From Mycobacterium triplex (lineage in GTDB: Bacteria; Actinomycetota; Actinomycetes; Mycobacteriales; Mycobacteriaceae), in contig NZ_HG964446.1 of NCBI RefSeq assembly GCF_000689255.1, positions 982,484 through 1,046,483 of the forward strand: DNA of 64,000 nucleotides, read 5' to 3'. The translations under genes and the position numbers were made by a program. The notes under the pieces were generated by a model, which searched no databases, was not told the origin of the DNA, and saw only the letters and a program-made list of their open reading frames with translations. This document shows, in pieces, positions 1-9,344 of this stretch; the stretch's first letter is position 1; each line of letters begins with the position of its first letter.

Positions 1-332
1 GGGCCGCCGCCGCGCGGCGGCGCCGACGGGCCGCGATGCGGGATCACGGCGACGAATTCATCGACATGAATGTCGATGTCGACCCCGACTGGGGTGCCGA
101 TGAAGAGGAGCTGGTGGCAGCCGCGATGGCTTCGGGAAGTGGAGCCGGGCGGTTGGGGTTTGCCGGAACCGCGCGCAAAGACTCGGATCTGCAAGCGTCG
201 GGATTGACCGAGCTGGCCGGCGACGAGTACGGCGGCGGCCCGCGGATGCCGATGGTGCCGGGAACCTGGGACCGCAACGGCGCGGGCCCGCGCGAACCCG
301 ATGAAGCGGGGGGAGGGGGCAAAGACAACTAG
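1..332 (+). CDS. ppe4: PPE4-like ESX-3 PPE protein, C-terminal fragment
   Basis: This is an open frame that enters the window already running (frame from base 3) and stops at 332. The visible tail contains an Arg-rich patch followed by the sequence RDHGDEFIDMNVDVDPDW and a Gly/Pro-rich acidic end. I recognise this as the C-terminus of PPE4, the PPE partner encoded just before esxG in ESX-3 loci. The N-terminal PPE helices lie outside the window, so substrate features cannot be judged. Its place directly upstream of esxG on the same strand supports the call. Product: a type VII secretion substrate or co-substrate, probably surface or exported, linked in M. tuberculosis to iron acquisition (established knowledge). 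Confidence 0.85.
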   Translation, partial: AAAARRRRRAAMRDHGDEFIDMNVDVDPDWGADEEELVAAAMASGSGAGRLGFAGTARKDSDLQASGLTELAGDEYGGGPRMPMVPGTWDRNGAGPREPDEAGGGGKDN

Positions 333-384
333 ATATGTCAGCCAAGCATCGAAATCGTAAGGGACAGAAGAGAAAGGAAACGTT

Positions 385-678
385 ATGAGTCTTCTGGATG
401 CGCACATTCCGCAGTTGGTGGCCTCGCAATCGGCGTTCAGCGCCAAGGCGGCCCTGATGCGCAGCACCATCCAGGGTGCCGAGCAGGAAGCGATGGCCGC
501 CCAGGCGTTCCACCAGGGCGAGTCCTCGGCGGCATTCCAGGCCGCGCACGCCCGGTTCGTGGAGATGGCCGCGCGGATCAACACCCTGCTGGACATCGCC
601 CAGGCCAACCTCGGCGACGCCGCGGGCACCTATGTAGCCGCCGATGCCGCGGCCGCGTCGGGCTACACCTCGTTCTGA
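385..678 (+). CDS. esxG: EsxG, WXG100-family ESX-3 substrate
   Basis: A 97-residue helical-hairpin protein beginning MSLLDAHIPQLVASQSAFSA, nearly the start of M. tuberculosis EsxG (97 aa). The turn carries HQGES in place of a classical WXG, as is usual for EsxG. It forms a 1:1 heterodimer with EsxH and is exported by ESX-3, where the pair supports siderophore-dependent iron use (established knowledge). An AAAGGAAA ribosome site lies just upstream of the ATG. It is followed after 32 bases by esxH and preceded by the PPE gene, so co-transcription is expected. Confidence 0.96.
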   Translation: MSLLDAHIPQLVASQSAFSAKAALMRSTIQGAEQEAMAAQAFHQGESSAAFQAAHARFVEMAARINTLLDIAQANLGDAAGTYVAADAAAASGYTSF

Positions 679-710
679 GCTGACCACCACCAACCGCGAA
701 AGGACTTGAG

Positions 711-1001
711 ATGTCGCAGATTATGTACAACTACCCGGCGATGCTGAGCCACGCCGCCGACATGTCGGGCTACGCCGGCACCATGCAGGGTCTCGGCGCC
801 GACATCGCCACCGAGCAGGCGGCACTGCAGAACGCCTGGCAGGGTGACACCGGGATGACCTATCAGGTCTGGCAGGCCCAGTGGAACCAGGCCATGGAGG
901 CGTTGGTGCGCTCTTACCAGGCGATGGCGAGCACGCACGAAAACAACACCCTGGCCATGTTTGCCCGCGACACGGCCGAAGCCGCCAAGTGGGGCGGCTA
1001 G
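711..1001 (+). CDS. esxH: EsxH (TB10.4), WXG100-family ESX-3 substrate
   Basis: A 96-residue protein beginning [18 protein letters not shown], with the WXG turn (AWQGDTG, residues 42-48) and the conserved C-terminal end [12 protein letters not shown]. The length equals M. tuberculosis EsxH. It pairs with EsxG; the dimer is chaperoned by EspG3 when bound to PE/PPE partners and exported by ESX-3. Of the residues reported to bind zinc in M. tuberculosis EsxH (His14, His70, His76, Glu77), His14, His76 and Glu77 are present, but residue 70 is Gln here. An AAAGGA ribosome site sits 7 bases before the ATG. The export motif is FxxxD-like (FARDTAE). Confidence 0.96.
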   Translation: MSQIMYNYPAMLSHAADMSGYAGTMQGLGADIATEQAALQNAWQGDTGMTYQVWQAQWNQAMEALVRSYQAMASTHENNTLAMFARDTAEAAKWGG

Positions 1002-1011
1002 TCCTTCCTCG

Positions 1012-1896
1012 ATGAGTGTGGAGCCCAACGCCGTCGAGCTGACGGTCGAAAACGCGTGGTTCATCGCCGAAACCATTGGAGCAGGCAGCTTCCCGTGGGT
1101 TTTGGCGATCACGACGCCCTATCGCGACGCCGCGCAACGCGACGCGTTCTTCCAAGAGCAGAAGGACGAGTTGACCCGGATGGGTCTGATCGAGCCCGAC
1201 GGGTCCGAAACGGGACGAGTGAATCCGGCGGTCGCCGACTGGATCAAGTTGGTGTGTTTTCCCGACCAATGGCTGGATTTGCGCTACGTGGGCTCCGCCA
1301 GCGGTGCCGGCGAATTGCTGCGGGGTGTGGTCGCGCGGCGCGCCGGCACCACCGGCAAATCTTCGATGACCGTCGTCGCGTTACGCAGCGCGCAGCTGGT
1401 CACGTTCACCGCCATGAACATCGACGATGCCCGGGCACTGGTTCCCGTCCTCGGTGCGGGCTTGGGCCAACGCCCGCCGGCGCAGTTCGCGGAATTCAGC
1501 ATGCCGGCGCGCGTCGGAGCCCGGGCCGACGAGCGGCTGCGCGCCGGTGCGCCGCTGACCGAAGTCCTTGACTACCTGGGTATTCCGCAATCGGCACGCC
1601 CGGTGGTGGAATCCGTTTTCACCGGTCCGCGTGCGTACGTCGAGATCGTCGCCGGCTGCCGTCGCGACGGGCAGCATGCAACCACCGAAGTCGGAATGAG
1701 CATCGTCGACACCACCGCGGGCCGGATCCTGGTCAGTCCGTCCCGCGCGTTCGACGGCGAATGGGTCTCGACGTTCGGTCCGGGAACCCCGTTCGCGATC
1801 GCCGTCGCGATCGAGCACTTGACCGCCTGCCTGCCCGATGGCCACTGGTTCCCCAATCAGCGGCTGTCCCGAGACCTGTCCACCCAATACGCGTAA
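1012..1896 (+). CDS. espG3: EspG3, cytosolic PE/PPE chaperone of ESX-3
   Basis: A 294-residue protein starting [20 protein letters not shown], in the EspG family (M. tuberculosis EspG3 is 295 aa). EspG3 binds the hydrophobic tip of PPE proteins encoded with ESX-3 and keeps PE-PPE pairs soluble until export (established knowledge). The frame is open further upstream into esxH. I chose the ATG at 1012 because it matches the family N-terminus and gives a short 10-base gap after esxH. No signal peptide or membrane segment is visible, in keeping with a cytosolic chaperone. Its place between esxH and eccD3 is the standard ESX-3 order. Confidence 0.94.
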   Translation: MSVEPNAVELTVENAWFIAETIGAGSFPWVLAITTPYRDAAQRDAFFQEQKDELTRMGLIEPDGSETGRVNPAVADWIKLVCFPDQWLDLRYVGSASGAGELLRGVVARRAGTTGKSSMTVVALRSAQLVTFTAMNIDDARALVPVLGAGLGQRPPAQFAEFSMPARVGARADERLRAGAPLTEVLDYLGIPQSARPVVESVFTGPRAYVEIVAGCRRDGQHATTEVGMSIVDTTAGRILVSPSRAFDGEWVSTFGPGTPFAIAVAIEHLTACLPDGHWFPNQRLSRDLSTQYA

Positions 1897-1923
1897 GTCA
1901 CAACGAGATAGAGAGAGAACACG

Positions 1924-1953
1924 ATGTACCAGGCTGATTTGAGGGTCCGGTGA
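1924..1953 (+). CDS. possible 9-codon leader ORF coupled to eccD3
   Basis: A tiny reading frame (MYQADLRVR) lies in the 53-base gap between espG3 and eccD3. It starts with ATG after a purine-rich stretch (GAGAGAGAA), and its TGA stop overlaps the eccD3 GTG start as GTGA. Such an overlap is the usual geometry for translational coupling. There is no direct evidence that it is translated; it may be chance. Confidence 0.25.
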   Translation: MYQADLRVR

Positions 1954-3383
1954 CGTCCGGCGCCGTCATGCCCATCGTTCGCGTGGCCATCCTCGCGCAC
2001 AGCAGGCTGACGGAAGTTGCCCTGCCCGCCGAGCTGCCGCTGCGCGAAGTCCTGCCCGCGGTGCAGCGATTGGTGGTCCCGACGGCCCAGAACGGCGACG
2101 GCGGTGACCCCGACGGTGCACCGCGCACCGGCGCGGTCTCCCAACTGAGCCTGGCACCGATCGGGGGTGCGCCGTTCAGTCTGGACGCCAGCCTGGACAC
2201 CGTCGGCGTCGTCGATGGGGATCTGCTTGCGCTGCAGCCGGTTCCGTCCGGCCCGGCCGCGCCCGGCATCGTCGAGGACATCGCCGACGCCGCGATGATC
2301 TTCTCGACATCCCGGCTCAAGCCCTGGGGCATCGCGCAGATCCAGCGCGGGGCGCTGCTCGCGGCGATCGCGGTGGCTTTCCTGGCGACGGGCCTGGGAG
2401 TGACCTATCGCGTGGCCACCGGCGCGCTGGGCGGGCTGGTAGCGGTCAGCGTGATCGCCGCGGTGACGGCAATCGCGGGCTTGTTCGTCACGCTGCGGTC
2501 GGAACGCACCGGCATGGCGCTGTCGATGTCGGCGCTGGTGCCGATCGCCGCCGCCCTCGCGTTGGCGGTGCCCGGAAAGTTCGGGGCGGCACAGTTGGTG
2601 TTGGCTGCCGCCGGTGTGACCGCGTGGTCGCTGATCGTCCTGATGGTCCCGACCACCGAGCGGGAGCGCATCGTCGGTTTCTTCACCGCCACCGCGGTGC
2701 TTGGGGCCGGGGTGTTGTTGGCCGCGGGTGCCGAATTGCTTTGGCAGTTACCGATACTGACCATCGGTGCCGGACTGATCGTGGCGGCGCTGCTGGTGAC
2801 CATCGAGGCGGCGCAGCTTTCCGCACTGTGGGCGCGCTTCCCGTTGCCGGTCATTCCGGCGCCGGGTGACCCGACTCCGTCGGCGCCCGCACTCCGGGTG
2901 CTCGAGGACCTGCCGCGCCGGGTGCGCATCGGTGATGCCCACCAGAGCGGCTTCATCGCCGGCGCGGTGCTGCTCAGCGTCCTGGGATCGGTGGCCATCG
3001 CGCTGCGGCCCGAGTCGCTGAGCGGGTGGGGCTGGTACGTGCTGGCCGCCACCGCGGCGACCTCCGTGCTGCGGGCGCGCGTATGGGATTCGGCCGCGTG
3101 CAAGGCATGGCTGCTGGCTCAGCCCTTCCTGGTGGCCGGCGTCCTGCTGGTGTTCTATGCCTCGACCGGACGTTTCCTTGCCGCACTGATCGCGGCGGCG
3201 GTGCTGGTCGTGCTGGTGCTGGCCTGGGCAGTGGCGGCGTTGAATCCGGCTATCGCCTCGCCGGAAACGTATTCGTTGCCGCTGCGCCGTCTGCTGGGCT
3301 TCGTTGCGACCGGTCTGGACGCTTCGCTGATTCCCGTCATCGCCTACCTGGTCGGCCTGTTCGCCTGGGTGCTCAATCGATGA
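1950..3383 (+). CDS. eccD3: EccD3, polytopic channel subunit of ESX-3
   Basis: A 477-residue protein with a GTG start (MTSGAVMPIVRVAILAHSRL). The first ~95 residues form the ubiquitin-like cytosolic domain typical of EccD, followed by a long series of hydrophobic helices (about eleven in the family). EccD dimers form the membrane vestibule of the type VII translocon. M. tuberculosis EccD3 is 472 aa. An in-frame ATG at 1968 is an alternative start. The stop overlaps the mycP3 start as ATGA, so the two are translationally coupled. Confidence 0.94.
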   Translation: MTSGAVMPIVRVAILAHSRLTEVALPAELPLREVLPAVQRLVVPTAQNGDGGDPDGAPRTGAVSQLSLAPIGGAPFSLDASLDTVGVVDGDLLALQPVPSGPAAPGIVEDIADAAMIFSTSRLKPWGIAQIQRGALLAAIAVAFLATGLGVTYRVATGALGGLVAVSVIAAVTAIAGLFVTLRSERTGMALSMSALVPIAAALALAVPGKFGAAQLVLAAAGVTAWSLIVLMVPTTERERIVGFFTATAVLGAGVLLAAGAELLWQLPILTIGAGLIVAALLVTIEAAQLSALWARFPLPVIPAPGDPTPSAPALRVLEDLPRRVRIGDAHQSGFIAGAVLLSVLGSVAIALRPESLSGWGWYVLAATAATSVLRARVWDSAACKAWLLAQPFLVAGVLLVFYASTGRFLAALIAAAVLVVLVLAWAVAALNPAIASPETYSLPLRRLLGFVATGLDASLIPVIAYLVGLFAWVLNR

Positions 3384-4792
3384 TTCGTGCCGGATTCGCC
3401 TGCCTCACCGCGGCGTTGGTCTTCTCGCAGGCCATTGTGCCGTGGGGCTGTCCGCAGGCTTCGGCGATCAGCCAGCCGGTGGTCGACCCCGGCGTGGCGC
3501 CGCCCAGCGGGGCCGCGGGGCCGGTGCAGCCGATGGAGCAGCGCGGGCCGTGCGCGATCTCCGATGTCATCGGCGGTAGCGATCCCGCCGCCGTGACGCC
3601 CAGTCAGGCGATGCTGAATCTTCCTGCGGCATGGCAGTTTTCCCGCGGCGAGGGCCAGCTGGTGGCGGTGCTCGACACCGGTGTGCGGCCGGGGCCGCGG
3701 CTGCCGAATGTCGATCCCGGCGGGGATTTCGTGGAGACGACCGACGGCCTGACCGACTGCGACGGCCACGGCACGCTGGTCGCCGGCATCGTCGCCGGCC
3801 AGCCGTCCCCCGAGGACGGCTTCTCGGGTGTGGCACCCGCGGCGCGGGTGCTGGCGATCCGGACGGCGTCGGGCAAGTTTTCGCCGCGCGCACCGGGCGG
3901 CGATCCGATGGTCGCGCGGGTGTCCCTCGCAGTCGCGACGCTGGCGCGGGCGATCGTGCACGCGGCCGACCTCGGCGCCCGGGTGATCGACATCTCCGAG
4001 GTCACCTGCATGGCCGCCGACCGGCCCGTCGACCAGGCCGCGCTCGGTGCGGCGATCCGCTTCGCAGCGGTGGACAAGGACGCGGTGATCGTGGCGGCCG
4101 CCGGCAACACCGGGTCTACCGGATCCACCGGCGGCGGAATGTCCTGCGAGTCAAACCCGCTCACCGATCTCAGCCGCCCCGAGGATGCGCGGAACTGGGC
4201 CGGTGTCACGTCGGTATCCATCCCGTCGTACTGGCAGCCGTACGTGCTGTCGGCGGCTTCCCTGGCAGCCGACGGGCAGCCGTCGAAATTCACCATGTCC
4301 GGTCCGTGGGTGGGTGTCGCGGCTCCGGGCGAAAAGATCGTGTCGGTGAGCAATCGCGACGGCGGCGGTCTCGCCAACGGCCTGCCCGACGAGCATCAGC
4401 AACTGAGCGCGCTGAGCGGCACCGGCTACGCCGCCGGATACGTGGCGGGCGTCGCGGCACTGGTCCGCAGCAAGTACCCCACCCTGTCCGCCACGGAGGT
4501 GGTGCGCCGGATCACCGCGACCGCGCACAACGGCGCCCGGGCGCCGTCCAACGTCGTCGGCACCGGGAGTGTGGACCCGCTGGCGGCCCTGACCTGGGAA
4601 CTGCCCGCGAGCACCGGGCCGGCCGCAACGCCGGCGAAGCCGGTCGCCGTGCCCCCGGCACCGGCGCCGAAAGACAACACCGGCCGGACCGTCGCGTTCG
4701 CCGGGACTGCCGTGCTGGCGTTGATTGTCGCGGCGGTTGCCGCCGCGGCCGCGATCACCGCCGCGCGTCGACGGAAGGAGACCACCTCGTGA
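3380..4792 (+). CDS. mycP3: MycP3 mycosin (subtilisin-like), catalytic Ser apparently replaced by Gly
   Basis: A 470-residue membrane-anchored subtilisin-fold protein with an N-terminal signal segment (residues 1-29). The catalytic Asp99 (VLDTG), His130 (DGHGT) and oxyanion Asn243 (AAGNTG) are present. A Pro/Ala linker leads to a C-terminal transmembrane helix (about 435-460) ending RRRKETTS. The motif that should carry the nucleophile reads SGTGYAAGYVAG, with Gly349 (GGC) where the family has Ser (GTS). Mycosins cap the periplasmic side of the ESX translocon and stabilise it; published serine mutants of other mycosins still allowed secretion. The start overlaps eccD3 by 4 bases and the stop overlaps eccE3. 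Confidence 0.93.
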   Translation: MIRAGFACLTAALVFSQAIVPWGCPQASAISQPVVDPGVAPPSGAAGPVQPMEQRGPCAISDVIGGSDPAAVTPSQAMLNLPAAWQFSRGEGQLVAVLDTGVRPGPRLPNVDPGGDFVETTDGLTDCDGHGTLVAGIVAGQPSPEDGFSGVAPAARVLAIRTASGKFSPRAPGGDPMVARVSLAVATLARAIVHAADLGARVIDISEVTCMAADRPVDQAALGAAIRFAAVDKDAVIVAAAGNTGSTGSTGGGMSCESNPLTDLSRPEDARNWAGVTSVSIPSYWQPYVLSAASLAADGQPSKFTMSGPWVGVAAPGEKIVSVSNRDGGGLANGLPDEHQQLSALSGTGYAAGYVAGVAALVRSKYPTLSATEVVRRITATAHNGARAPSNVVGTGSVDPLAALTWELPASTGPAATPAKPVAVPPAPAPKDNTGRTVAFAGTAVLALIVAAVAAAAAITAARRRKETTS

Positions 4793-5793
4793 GCTCGATC
4801 CCGATTCCGGGGAGCGCCCGAATCACCTTGGCGGCGATGGCAATAGTGCCCGCGGCGCTGGCCTACCCTTGGCACTCGACTCGCGACTACTGGTTGCTCG
4901 GCATCGCCGTCGTGGCGGTGATCGTGTTGTTCGGCTGGTGGCGTGGACTGCATTTCACCACGATCCTGCGGCGGCGGCTGGCCATCATGAGCCGCCGTTC
5001 CAATCAGACCGACGAGGCCGACACGCAATCCGTCGCCGCCGCGAAGACGACCGCGTTGGTGCGGCTCGGCCCGTCCAGCGAAGACGGCGCGGTGCTGCCG
5101 CTGGAGCTGATCGCCCGGTACCTGGACCGATACGGCATCCGCGCCGACAAGGTCCGTATCACCAGCCGCGACAACGCATCCGATGCCTCGCGGCGCGAGA
5201 CGTGGATCGGTATCACGGTGTCGGCCACCGACAACCTGCCGGCACTGCAGGCGCGGTCCCCGCGCATCCCGCTGTACGAGACCGCGCAGGTCGCCGCGCG
5301 CCGGCTCGCCGACCACCTTCGCGAGATCGGTTGGGAGGCAAACACTGTCGCGACCGACGACGTGCCGCGCTGGCTGACGGCCAATGCCCGCGAGAGCTGG
5401 CGTGCGGTGCAACGGGGCAACTCGGATTTCGTCGCCGCATACCAGATCGTCGTCGATGCGGGCCTGCCCGCGACGCTGGAGGCCATCCGGTCGCATCCGG
5501 CCCGCGAGACGTGCACCGCGCTCGAGATCGCGTGCTCGGGTGACCAGCACACGGTCGCGGCCGCGTGTGCCTTCCTCACCGACGCGCTGCCGGAAGGCGC
5601 CCCGCCGGTGGCCGGACTCATCCCGCAGCGCGGCAACCAGGCGCCGGCGCTGGCGGCGCTGGATCTGCTGTCCACGCAACGACTTGACGGCCACACCGAC
5701 CCGCCCGCCGACCTGTTGGCGAGTCTCGACTGGCCGACGCCGGTCACCGGTGCGCACCGCGCGGCGCGGACCGAGGCGGCTAATCCAGCATAA
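4789..5793 (+). CDS. eccE3: EccE3, ESX-3 membrane component
   Basis: A 334-residue protein (M. tuberculosis EccE3 is 331 aa) with a GTG start overlapping the mycP3 stop as GTGA. Two hydrophobic helices lie within the first ~60 residues (IVPAALAYPW and LLGIAVVAVIVLFGWW). The rest is a soluble EccE-type domain. EccE lies at the periphery of the hexameric translocon and is required for its stability (established knowledge). It is the last gene of the ESX-3 operon here; the next gene is convergent and overlaps by 14 bases. Confidence 0.93.
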   Translation: MSSIPIPGSARITLAAMAIVPAALAYPWHSTRDYWLLGIAVVAVIVLFGWWRGLHFTTILRRRLAIMSRRSNQTDEADTQSVAAAKTTALVRLGPSSEDGAVLPLELIARYLDRYGIRADKVRITSRDNASDASRRETWIGITVSATDNLPALQARSPRIPLYETAQVAARRLADHLREIGWEANTVATDDVPRWLTANARESWRAVQRGNSDFVAAYQIVVDAGLPATLEAIRSHPARETCTALEIACSGDQHTVAAACAFLTDALPEGAPPVAGLIPQRGNQAPALAALDLLSTQRLDGHTDPPADLLASLDWPTPVTGAHRAARTEAANPA

Positions 5794-6982
5794 AACCGTT
5801 CAGGAAGCCGGTCATCCGGCGCAGGTAGTCCAGCTGGCTCGTGTGCAGCACGTGACTGCCCGGAAACCAGTGCAGCGCACAGCGATCCCAGTGCTCCCAG
5901 AGCATGACCGCTTGCCCTGGCGGGGCCATTCGGTCGGCGAGGCCGGTGATGATCATCCGCCGGTCTTTGGGAAGCTGCGGCCGGTAGTTCAGTGGGCAGT
6001 GGTAGGCCAGTCCGGCGTCTAGTTCGTCGCGGTTTATGCCGGACATCGCGAGCCCCAGTCCGACCAGTTTGTTGGCCGGGAACCACTGGTCGAACATCGT
6101 CGCCGGCGTGACGACCGGACAGTTGGGAATGACGGCGTCCAACCGGTCGTCGACGGAGGCCACCAGCGCGGAGGTATAGCCGCCGAGCGAAAGGCCGGTC
6201 AGCGCGATGCGGTCGACGCCGGTGTGACGCAAATAGTCCACGATAGACCGAAAGTCGTGCACGGCCTGGGCCATCGATTCGGCGAACCCGCTGAGCCCGC
6301 CGGCGAAAAAGCCGAAACCACTGAACGGCGAGCACTTTTCGGCACGTTGACCGTGGAACGGCAAGGTGTACAGCAGCACGTCGTAGCCGGACCGGTAATA
6401 CCACGGCATCGAGAAGAAGCGTCCGTTCGCCAGATATGACGATCCCATGAAGCCGTGGATCACGCACAGCGTGGGACGCGGGCCGTCGTCGTGGCGCCAA
6501 TGCTGGGCCCGCGCGATGTTGTTGGACCGCCAGGCATTCCACCGGTCGCGCATCGCGGGGTTGATCGCCGTGAAGCTGCTGGGAAACGAGATGTTCTCGA
6601 CGGTGCCGCGGGCGATCCACCTCGCGATCCGGCCTGCGGGCCGAGACGAGACCCGCGGCAGTTCGGTGGGTGCCGGAAACGACTTCGCCGGATCATGCTC
6701 GGCGCCCAACTCGGCGTAGAACTTCAGGTTGGCGCGTTCGCTGCCGGATTCGGTGTGGCGCAACGCGGTGGCCACCACGACCGGCGCCGACGTCGCGGCC
6801 AGCAGCGACGACACCCAGGTGCGCAGTGCGATATCACCGGCCGCCGAGGCCGCGACCACCCTGCGTTCGTGCGGCGACAACGCCGAGAGCGGGGGCAATC
6901 CGTCCGCGCCGCGTGGCACGTCGGCACCGGGAACGTCCGGAACCGGAATGGGCGGATCGATCGGATCGGTGTCGAGCCCCAC
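5780..6982 (-). CDS. alpha/beta hydrolase, Rv0293c homologue
   Basis: A 400-residue alpha/beta hydrolase with the nucleophile elbow GLSLGGY (G-x-S-x-G) and an oxyanion-type HGFMGSS motif, similar to the abhydrolase-18/DUF2048 group. The GTG at 6982 is chosen because it gives 400 residues, the length I recall for Rv0293c, and avoids overlap with the divergent tam gene. The frame is open to 7144. No substrate is known. Its position between eccE3 and tam repeats the M. tuberculosis order. The 3' end overlaps eccE3 tail-to-tail. Confidence 0.8.
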   Translation of the reverse strand: MGLDTDPIDPPIPVPDVPGADVPRGADGLPPLSALSPHERRVVAASAAGDIALRTWVSSLLAATSAPVVVATALRHTESGSERANLKFYAELGAEHDPAKSFPAPTELPRVSSRPAGRIARWIARGTVENISFPSSFTAINPAMRDRWNAWRSNNIARAQHWRHDDGPRPTLCVIHGFMGSSYLANGRFFSMPWYYRSGYDVLLYTLPFHGQRAEKCSPFSGFGFFAGGLSGFAESMAQAVHDFRSIVDYLRHTGVDRIALTGLSLGGYTSALVASVDDRLDAVIPNCPVVTPATMFDQWFPANKLVGLGLAMSGINRDELDAGLAYHCPLNYRPQLPKDRRMIITGLADRMAPPGQAVMLWEHWDRCALHWFPGSHVLHTSQLDYLRRMTGFLNGFMLD

Positions 6983-7116
6983 GAATGCCGATGCTATCCC
7001 GCTCGGGCGGGTTCGGTGCGGATTGGCGGGCCAGTAGGGCGGCGCGGGGTTGCCATGCGGTAATACGGTTTTGTCTATATCGCCGACCAGCCGCGGCATC
7101 GATCGGGAGGACCGAC

Positions 7117-7896
7117 ATGTGGGATCCAGACGTCTACCTGGCATTTGCGGACCATCGCAGTCGCCCGTTCTACGACTTGCTCTCGAGAGTGGGGGCCGAG
7201 CGGGCGCGCCGGGTGGTCGACCTGGGCTGCGGGCCCGGCAACCTGACGAAGCACCTCGAGAAGCGCTGGCCCGGCGCGGCCATCGAGGCGATGGACACCT
7301 CGCCGGAGATGGTGGCCGCCGCCCGGGAACGCGGTATCGACGCCTCGGTCAGCGACCTGCGGGACTGGAAGCCGAAACCCGACACCGATGTGGTGGTCAG
7401 CAACGCCGCCCTGCATTGGGTTCCCGACCACGCGGACCTGCTGGTCCGGTGGGCCGGCCAACTGCCGGACCGATCGTGGATCGCGGTCCAGATTCCGGGT
7501 AACTTCGAAACCCCGTCGCATGCGGCGGTGCGGGCCGTCGCGCGCCGCGAACATTACGCAAAGACATTGAAAGACATACCTTTCCGAGTCGGGGCGGTGG
7601 TGCAGCCGCCGGCCCACTACGCCAATTTACTGATGGATGCCGGCTGCCGGGTCGATGCCTGGGAGACGACATACCTGCACCAGCTGACCGGGGAACACCC
7701 GGTGCTGGAATGGATTACCGGCACGGCGCTGGTCCCGGTGCGCGAGCGTCTGGACGACGCCGGCTGGGAGCAGTTCCGCGAGGAGCTCATCCCGCTGCTG
7801 GACGACGCCTACCCGCCCCGGGCCGACGGCACGACGATCTTCCCCTTCCGGCGGGTGTTCATCGTCGCCGAGGTCGGCGGCGCCGCCCGCGGTTAA
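7117..7896 (+). CDS. tam: trans-aconitate 2-methyltransferase family protein
   Basis: A 259-residue class I SAM-dependent methyltransferase starting [20 protein letters not shown], as in Tam of M. tuberculosis (261 aa). The glycine-rich SAM loop [11 protein letters not shown] is at about residues 34-44, followed by the acidic residue of motif II (EAMDTSPEM) and [11 protein letters not shown]. Tam enzymes methylate trans-aconitate, an off-pathway inhibitor of the TCA cycle. A GGGAGGACC ribosome site lies upstream of the ATG. It is divergent from the hydrolase and convergent with the sulfatase, with only 2 bases between the stops. Confidence 0.88.
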   Translation: MWDPDVYLAFADHRSRPFYDLLSRVGAERARRVVDLGCGPGNLTKHLEKRWPGAAIEAMDTSPEMVAAARERGIDASVSDLRDWKPKPDTDVVVSNAALHWVPDHADLLVRWAGQLPDRSWIAVQIPGNFETPSHAAVRAVARREHYAKTLKDIPFRVGAVVQPPAHYANLLMDAGCRVDAWETTYLHQLTGEHPVLEWITGTALVPVRERLDDAGWEQFREELIPLLDDAYPPRADGTTIFPFRRVFIVAEVGGAARG

Positions 7897-7898
7897 GG

Positions 7899-9260
7899 CT
7901 ATTGTTCGACGCCGCGGTCGGCGGCGATCGCCGAGCGGCTCGTCGGGGTGGTGTGGTGGATCTGCAGATACGTTTCGGTGTAGCGCATCGCGATGCGGGT
8001 GCCGGCGAAGTCCGACGGGATGACGTCGCCGGTGCGTTGACGCCAATCACTAAGGCGCACAGCTAAATCGGCGGCGATCGCGTCCATTCCCGGATCGCCG
8101 TCGGCCAGCAGATTCGTGGTCTCGGTGGGATCGGTTCGCAGATCGTAGAGTTCGCGGTCCGGACGCGGAGATTTGACGAACGGCGCCACCGCCACGCCCG
8201 ACGGACTCTCTTCGATATCCCACGGCAGGTCCAGTAGCGGGCGCGGCACGTAGTTCTCGATGTAGCTGTATTCCTTTGTGCGGATTGCCCGAATCGGATC
8301 GAACGAGTCGTGGTAGGTCTTCATCGTGTACACCTGCTCACGCACCGGATCGGCCGGGGTCTCGGGCGCGAGCAGGGCATGCGCGTGCGAGACGCCTTCG
8401 ACCTCGCCGGGCACCTCGACGCCCAGCAGTTCCAGCAACGTCGGGACCAGGTCGACACCGCTGAACAGCTCCTCGTACACCTGAGGCACTGCGGCCCGCC
8501 CGGTGGGCGGGCGGATGAGCAGGGCGATGCCGGTTCCGGCGTCGTACAGGGTGGATTTCGCGCGCGGAAAGGCCGGGCCGTGATCGGTGAAGAACACCAC
8601 CCACGTGCTGGCATCCAGACCCGTCTCGGCCAGCGTGTCCAGCATCCGCCCCACCGCGGCGTCGGCGGTGGCGATCGCACCGTAGAAGTCGGCGAGATCG
8701 CCGCGCACTTCCGGGACGTCCGGCAAATAGTCGGGCGGATCGACGGCGGCGCTGTCGGCCGGCTCGTAGCGGTCCCGCGGGTAGGGCCGGTGGGTTTCGA
8801 AGAATCCCGCCGTCAGCAGGAACGGTCGTCCACCCCGCGCCGTGACGTCGTTGCGCAGCCAATCCTGGACCTTCTCCACCACGTAGTCGCAGTAGGAGTT
8901 CGACACGTCGAACTCGTCGAACCCCAGCCGTTTCGGGTACGACGTCTCGTGCTGCATACCGAAAAGCGCCGAATACCAGCCCGATTCGGAGAGAATCTGA
9001 GGCAAGGTCTGGACTCCGGCGCGGTATTCCCAGCCGTGGTGGGCCAAGCCGACGAGCCCGTGGCTTTGTGGATAGCGACCGGTGAACAACGACCCCCGCG
9101 ACGGTGTGCACAGCGGCGCGGTGGCGTGCGCCCGGGTGAACAGGATGCTCTCGCCGGCGAGCCGGTCCAACCGCGGGCTACTGACATCCGAGTGACCGTA
9201 AACACCGAGATAGCGCCCGAGGTCGTGCCAGTGCACGATCAGTACGTTGTCGCGGGTCAT
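7899..9260 (-). CDS. type I (formylglycine) sulfatase, Rv0296c homologue
   Basis: A 453-residue arylsulfatase/alkaline-phosphatase-superfamily protein. The sulfatase signature CTPSR at Cys51 is the site converted to formylglycine by the FGE enzyme. The metal-binding DHGPAF motif lies further on. The start has an unusual motif for sulfatases (VLIVHWHDLGRYLGVYGHSD), and no signal peptide is seen, so it is probably cytosolic. The substrate is unknown. In M. tuberculosis the Stf0 sulfotransferase gene (Rv0295c) sits between tam and the sulfatase; that gene is absent from this spot here, though an Stf0-like gene lies at 48933. Confidence 0.88.
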   Translation of the reverse strand: MTRDNVLIVHWHDLGRYLGVYGHSDVSSPRLDRLAGESILFTRAHATAPLCTPSRGSLFTGRYPQSHGLVGLAHHGWEYRAGVQTLPQILSESGWYSALFGMQHETSYPKRLGFDEFDVSNSYCDYVVEKVQDWLRNDVTARGGRPFLLTAGFFETHRPYPRDRYEPADSAAVDPPDYLPDVPEVRGDLADFYGAIATADAAVGRMLDTLAETGLDASTWVVFFTDHGPAFPRAKSTLYDAGTGIALLIRPPTGRAAVPQVYEELFSGVDLVPTLLELLGVEVPGEVEGVSHAHALLAPETPADPVREQVYTMKTYHDSFDPIRAIRTKEYSYIENYVPRPLLDLPWDIEESPSGVAVAPFVKSPRPDRELYDLRTDPTETTNLLADGDPGMDAIAADLAVRLSDWRQRTGDVIPSDFAGTRIAMRYTETYLQIHHTTPTSRSAIAADRGVEQ

Positions 9261-9344
9261 CTGCGTCCTCTCACCTTGCCTTGCGACCGGCGACGATACC
9301 CGCAGCGGCGTGCGATGAATCTGGGTGTACCACCCAGTCCCCTT

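Noticed and set aside
3631..4788. Long open frame overlapping mycP3 in another frame
   Set aside because: It is Arg/Gly-rich shadow translation of high-GC DNA, with mycP3 supported by motifs in the true frame. Only the part from 4789 (eccE3) is real.
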